Source: Toxonevra muliebris (Eukaryota > Arthropoda > Insecta > Diptera > Pallopteridae). From it: 64,000 nt of DNA. Below the pieces are notes generated by a model, which worked only from the letters and a program-made list of their open reading frames with translations, searched no databases and was not told the origin of the DNA. The position numbers and the translations under genes are program-made. Position 1 is the stretch's first letter. The number at the start of each line of letters is the position of its first letter. The stretch lies in the NCBI GenBank assembly GCA_963691655.1, contig OY829329.1, positions 54,263,408-54,327,407 of the forward strand. The letters are read 5' to 3'. Positions 59,610 to 64,000 of the stretch are shown here, piece by piece.

Positions 59610-62464
59610 AAGAGTTGATTTATTTTTATTTTTTTTTTTTTTTTTGAGAGTGTATAAAATTAAATTGTAAATTAAAAGATTTACAATTTTATTTTCCAAT
59701 CGTAGATTAAGAAATTTAAAATTTTATTTTTAATTAGAAGAAAACGAAAAAAATTATGTAAATATAAAACAAAAAAACAAAACGAAATACAATTATTGAT
59801 TAATGTAAGCAAATAATAAATAGCAAAAATTCATTAAAAATTTTATATAGACTGCAATGATGATTATTAACTTTGAATGATTGATTAATTGATGTAATGA
59901 GCTTACAATCATTATATAATAATGTATTATTATAACTATGTATTTTATTTGTTAATTGAATGGAAAGAAGAAAAAGAAAACATAAAATATTTAAATTTAA
60001 AATTAATTTAAATTAGTTACATAAAATTTACATAATTATTTTAGCTGTTGCTGTTATTATGAGAATTTTATGACTAGAAAAAAAAGTGAAAACAAATCAA
60101 GGTTGCTCAGTGCGAAAGAATCGTTTAAACTTATATATTGTCCTGTTGTTTAGTGCTATTTAATTCAGTTATTTTCTCTTCTGTTCAGATCAGCGCTGAT
60201 TTGTTCAGTTCCGTTCAATTCTGGTCAGTTCTGTTCAGTTATAGTTCTACTTTTGCTAGATGTAATACAAAGCGCTCATTATACGATCTTATAACACATA
60301 CTCTTGAAGAGAAAATATCACATATTAAATCAAAACGTTTATAACGAAGCATTTTAAGCAGTTATAGCAATATTTTGTATTGTTTTTTACTTTTTTGTTT
60401 TACATCTAACCGAATATTTTAAGCGTTACATTTTCTATTCCGATCGGAGGTTGATTGAGGAATCTTTTTGAAAACTTAACGAGCATTTAAGCGTTACTCT
60501 ACTTTAATACTTAATTGAATATATTGTCAAAATAGTCAGTACCGTTATTGCAATTTAAAATAACGTCAAAGGAATATCTAACAACGAAATAGTTATAAGA
60601 TTTTTAACGTTATTTTTATTTTTATTTATTTTCAAAGGTGAAAAATATTGATTGTGAAACTAATAACGTTATTCTGTGCTTTGACTCAATTAGAAATTAT
60701 GTTGTTTAATTAAAAGACAAAAAAAAAAACTAGCAAAACATTTTCAGTTACAAAGTTTAATCGCCAATCAAAAGTAATAACGCTGGTTTTTGCCAGGTTT
60801 CAATTAAACAATAATGTTAATGTATGGATTAATCTAAAAACGATAACTTGTTACTTTAACAAATAACGTTCATTAAACCTATTGAAATCACTGAATAAAA
60901 TACAAACTCAGTGAAAAACGTCATTTTATTTTGAAGTCACGATGTTTAAGCGCACAAAAATTTAACATTATTATAATCGAATAAATCGTTATTATAAATG
61001 AAAATAATTTAAATTCAATTAAAACATGAAAACTAAAAGGTTAATTGCAGCGTTATTGAAACGCGTAATACTTATCGTCGTTATAACCAAAAGTTTTTGA
61101 AAGTGTTGATAGTTTAACTTAACGAAGATAACGTTATTTTTAAGAAAACGAATCTCACGTTAATTTAAACACCACAGACGAATAGTTCATGTTATTTGAA
61201 AACGTGATAATTTCAAGCCATTCAAATTGTTAGACCAAAAACTATCACACCAACGAAAAACTTCAGAATATTTAGCAATCGCGTTATGAAAACTCGCGAA
61301 AATTCAACGTTATAAATTTCAAGCTATAAAAACATTAGTAGAATAATTTCATAGAAAAACGATGAAACAATCACAAAAACAGTTTATGTTTAAAGTCACG
61401 TTATCATCATCGTTATATCAGATAACGTTGATATGAAAAGAACTTCAATTAAATTTCAAATCTTTAACTATTAACTTTTGAAGTCATATTAGAAATTTAA
61501 TTTTAACGTTACTGTAATAAAACTTGTTCTCAACCATCTATAACTGATTTCCTTCCTTCTTAAAATTATACAGATTCCCAAACCAAAACGTTATCGCTTT
61601 CCTAACGCTGATATTGAGCAACCTTGAAAAGTAAACTTTTTTGAAAAGCTGGGCTCTTAAAATGCAATAAATTTCGTAATTTTTGTTTGTAATAATCAAA
61701 ATCTGCGTTTGATTCGCCAAGAAATAAGCGAGCTTATTTTAGAAATTTATGCTAAATATCAAATAACAATAAAAATTACAACAAATAATTCCAAACAAAA
61801 ATAAGATAAGCTCTCTTTTGACTAGGAATCCTACACAGACAAATATTATATTAATTTAATTATTATTATTAAAATAATGTATTTTAAATATTATTTAATG
61901 CAAACATTAAGGTATTTCGACTTAAAAACACATCAAAATTTATTTAACTTATTGCAAAAAATAAAATACAAAACAAACAAAAAAAAACACCGAAAAACTA
62001 AAAGCACACCTGCAGAATTTAAATCACTCCAGCGATTTTCGCTGAATATATGAGAATCTCTGAGGGAACAATTTTGGTGCGGCGCCTCTAACCATTTCAT
62101 TGACATATCAACGACATTCCTATTAAATATTTAACAAAAATATTTTAACACATATTATTATTTTATTTATAATTTTGATTTAATATTATTACTACTACAG
62201 CATAAATAATATAAAAACATACATAAATCTACATATGAATTGTGTCCAGTGTGCCACAAGTTTTTTGCATTATTAGTCGCAACAATTTTTAATTTCTATT
62301 AATATTAATTATTAAAAATAAAAAAAAAATAAAAATATTTTCATTTATCATTTAAAAAAAAAAAAATATTTTAGTGAATTTTTTACATTTTTTCTTTTGG
62401 TTTTTTATAATTTTTTGTGTTTTTTTTTATTTTATTTTGTGTTTTAATTTAGTAATATTGAGAC
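59610..62464. other. 3' UTR and downstream DNA, CGTTA-rich
   Basis: Very AT-rich DNA. Between about 60.42 and 61.62 kb, AACGTTAT, ATAACGTT and CGTTAT-like words recur about every 30-100 bp. No coding region was seen. The 3' UTR probably occupies the first part. Confidence 0.5.
59815..59820 (+). terminator. Possible polyadenylation signal
   Basis: A canonical AATAAA lies about 206 bp after the stop codon. Many AATAAA words occur by chance in this AT-rich DNA, so the true 3' end may lie further downstream. Confidence 0.35.
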
Positions 62465-62762
62465 ATCGATACCTCTATTCTTCAACCACGTATCTCCATT
62501 TTGGACGAATTTTAGTTTATATGAAAAAAAAATAAAATAAAATGTTAGAGTCAGTTCTTCAACCTCATATCTCCACTTGAAAACTAAAGTTTTGGAAAAC
62601 CCAAACCTTTAGTTTCTTTCGTTTTTTGCTAAATGACAGGTACATTTAGAGATATCGTCGCCTGAGAATTGATTTGGCGTATAGGTTTATGAATTTGTAC
62701 ACATATACGCCAAATCAATTCTCAAATGACGATATGTGGTTTAAGAATAGAGGTAGCGATAT
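62465..62762. mobile_element. TIR element with internal hairpin, 298 bp
   Basis: The left end is ATCGATACCTCTATTCTTCA and the right end read inward is ATATCGCTACCTCTATTCTT, followed by AAACCACATATC. Inside, 62652-62735 forms a strong hairpin with arms of about 30 bp (CTGAGAATTGATTTGGCGTA and its complement). Part of that arm also occurs at 2911-2940. Confidence 0.65.
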
Positions 62763-63640
62763 ATATTATCCTTTATACAATATGATAGTCTTGTTTCATT
62801 TCCGAAGAGCTTTTTTATTTTAGACTGATGAAATAATAAAAGTTTTTTGTTTTTTAATTTTGCTTTATAATTATTTAAAATAATTTTAATATATAAAAAA
62901 TCTACAACTACAAAAAAGTGTCAAAATATTGAGAAAAAAAAGTCATTTCTTATAGTTTGAAAAAAAATAATAATAATAATCATAAACAAAAATATATACA
63001 TATATATAAATATATATACATATTTAACTAAATATATATATATTTTGTAGTTATTTAAAATTTTTATCATATAAATACATACATACATAAATACATTTAT
63101 AAATATTTAAGCAGCAACTAAAAACGCACATTGTAGAAGTAAAAGTTTTACAACTGAAAAATTTAAACATCGAATCGTTTCTTTTTTTAAATAAAAATAA
63201 TAACTAAATTGAATATACTTTAATAAATACTTAGCTTAAATAAAAAATTCTTTATTCATTTACTTAAAGCTCTAGCAATATTGTTTATGGTTAAACATAA
63301 TTGAATGAGTTTAAGTTTCATTAATTTACTTTTAGCTTTAATTTTTCATTTAGAATTTAAGTTTGATTTTCAATGATATATGATTTTCAAAACAATGAAT
63401 TTGTAATTTAACAAATAGTAAATAAATTTTAAGAAATAAATAAAATAAAAGATAAATGAAAATTGTCGTTTTTATTCTATAAAAGAAGATGTAGAAAAAC
63501 AAGATTCAAAGTGCATTTATCTACAAAAAGAGTAACCAACATCAGATGGTAGATAGAGGCTAGAAAAACATCGTATTTTACAAATCCGTGTTATACGGGA
63601 CGCTTTATAAGGTTAGGGTGAATGCATTTTTTCCCTAGAA
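62763..63640. other. AT-rich DNA with TA simple repeats, no gene seen
   Basis: An ATATAT/ACATAT simple repeat lies at about 62.99-63.05 kb. No coding region. Confidence 0.45.
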
Positions 63641-63654
63641 CAGATTCTCCGCTA

Positions 63655-63775
63655 ACGCCAAAGCAAGCCAAATATAAACATACCAAAAACAGGCCCTTAC
63701 TAAATTGCAGTCGACTGGATGTTTCTAGTCTGACCGGTGTCATTACGAGGCACTGGCCGGAGAGTGAACACTAGG
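63655..63775 (+). pseudogene. LINE C-terminal fragment
   Basis: The + frame reads KNRPLLNCSRLDVSSLTGVI followed by TRHWPESEH and a stop. This resembles the LxxLSRxxxxxLxGxxTGHC region between RNase H and the zinc knuckle of LINE ORF2; here TGH is TRH. Too short to classify. Confidence 0.45.
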
Positions 63776-64000
63776 TCGGGCCGTTTTTAAACTATTTTCT
63801 CGGATCGAAATCGAAACTTTGGAGTTTTTAATTACTATTCTAAAATCTTTAAAGGCCCCTCACTCTTTAAAATTTGAACCACCCATGTCAAGATGGGAGG
63901 GGCGATAAAAGGCGGGAAAATGGCCAATTTCAAAGCAGAAATGTTAAATGTTTGGCAAATGTTTTTCTCTCCCTGTCGGCACTTTGGTCGAAGACTCTGT

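Overview
The window looks like AT-rich genomic DNA from a higher fly (Diptera, Brachycera), possibly a calyptrate or tephritid. The evidence is a multi-exon insect-type gene with GTAAGT donors, an intron of about 49 kb packed with insect transposon families, and abundant microsatellites. The species was not identified, and no gene symbol is given because none was recognised with certainty.

One host gene on the + strand explains the whole layout. A signal-peptide exon (coding from 3891, exon from 3868 to 4035) is separated by a 49,237-bp intron from six further coding exons: 53273-53512, 53867-53980, 54195-54278, 56963-57064, 57143-58114 and 58369-59609. Every junction is phase 1 and the joined frame is open: 2,898 nt, 965 residues plus stop. 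The predicted protein is secreted. It has a Gly/Ala-rich stretch, a half VWC-like cysteine module, one complete ten-cysteine von Willebrand factor C (VWC) domain, and a long Ser/Thr/Pro/Glu-rich tail. The tail carries eight Ser-Gly sites in acidic surroundings, which suggests a mucin-like or proteoglycan-like extracellular protein.

The giant intron (4036-53272) contains no second gene that I can support. It holds decayed mobile DNA: non-LTR retrotransposon pieces (about 12.6, 13.3, 17.5-18.4, 20.6-21.5, 39.8-40.2 and 48.4 kb), two Tc1/mariner-superfamily transposase relics (27.1 and 38.1 kb), and hAT-type elements with 8-bp target duplications (23.0, 28.5, 32.5, 38.7 and 39.6 kb). It also holds TTAA-flanked piggyBac-like MITEs, a PIF/Harbinger-type MITE with TTA duplication (43.6 kb), tRNA-derived SINEs (10.7, 28.3 and 40.2 kb), three two-copy MITE families, degenerate minisatellites and a 1.27-kb foldback structure (49.65-50.92 kb). 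Several are nested, so the order of insertion can be read from target duplications.

Upstream of the signal exon (1-3867) lie a 0.9-kb pyrimidine-rich tract and a TTAA MITE; the non-coding first exon and promoter were not located. Downstream of the stop (59610-64000) is very AT-rich DNA with an unusual density of CGTTA-type words, a TIR element with a strong internal hairpin, and one more LINE C-terminal remnant. A further LINE C-terminal relic sits inside the 2.7-kb fourth intron at 55.3-55.9 kb.
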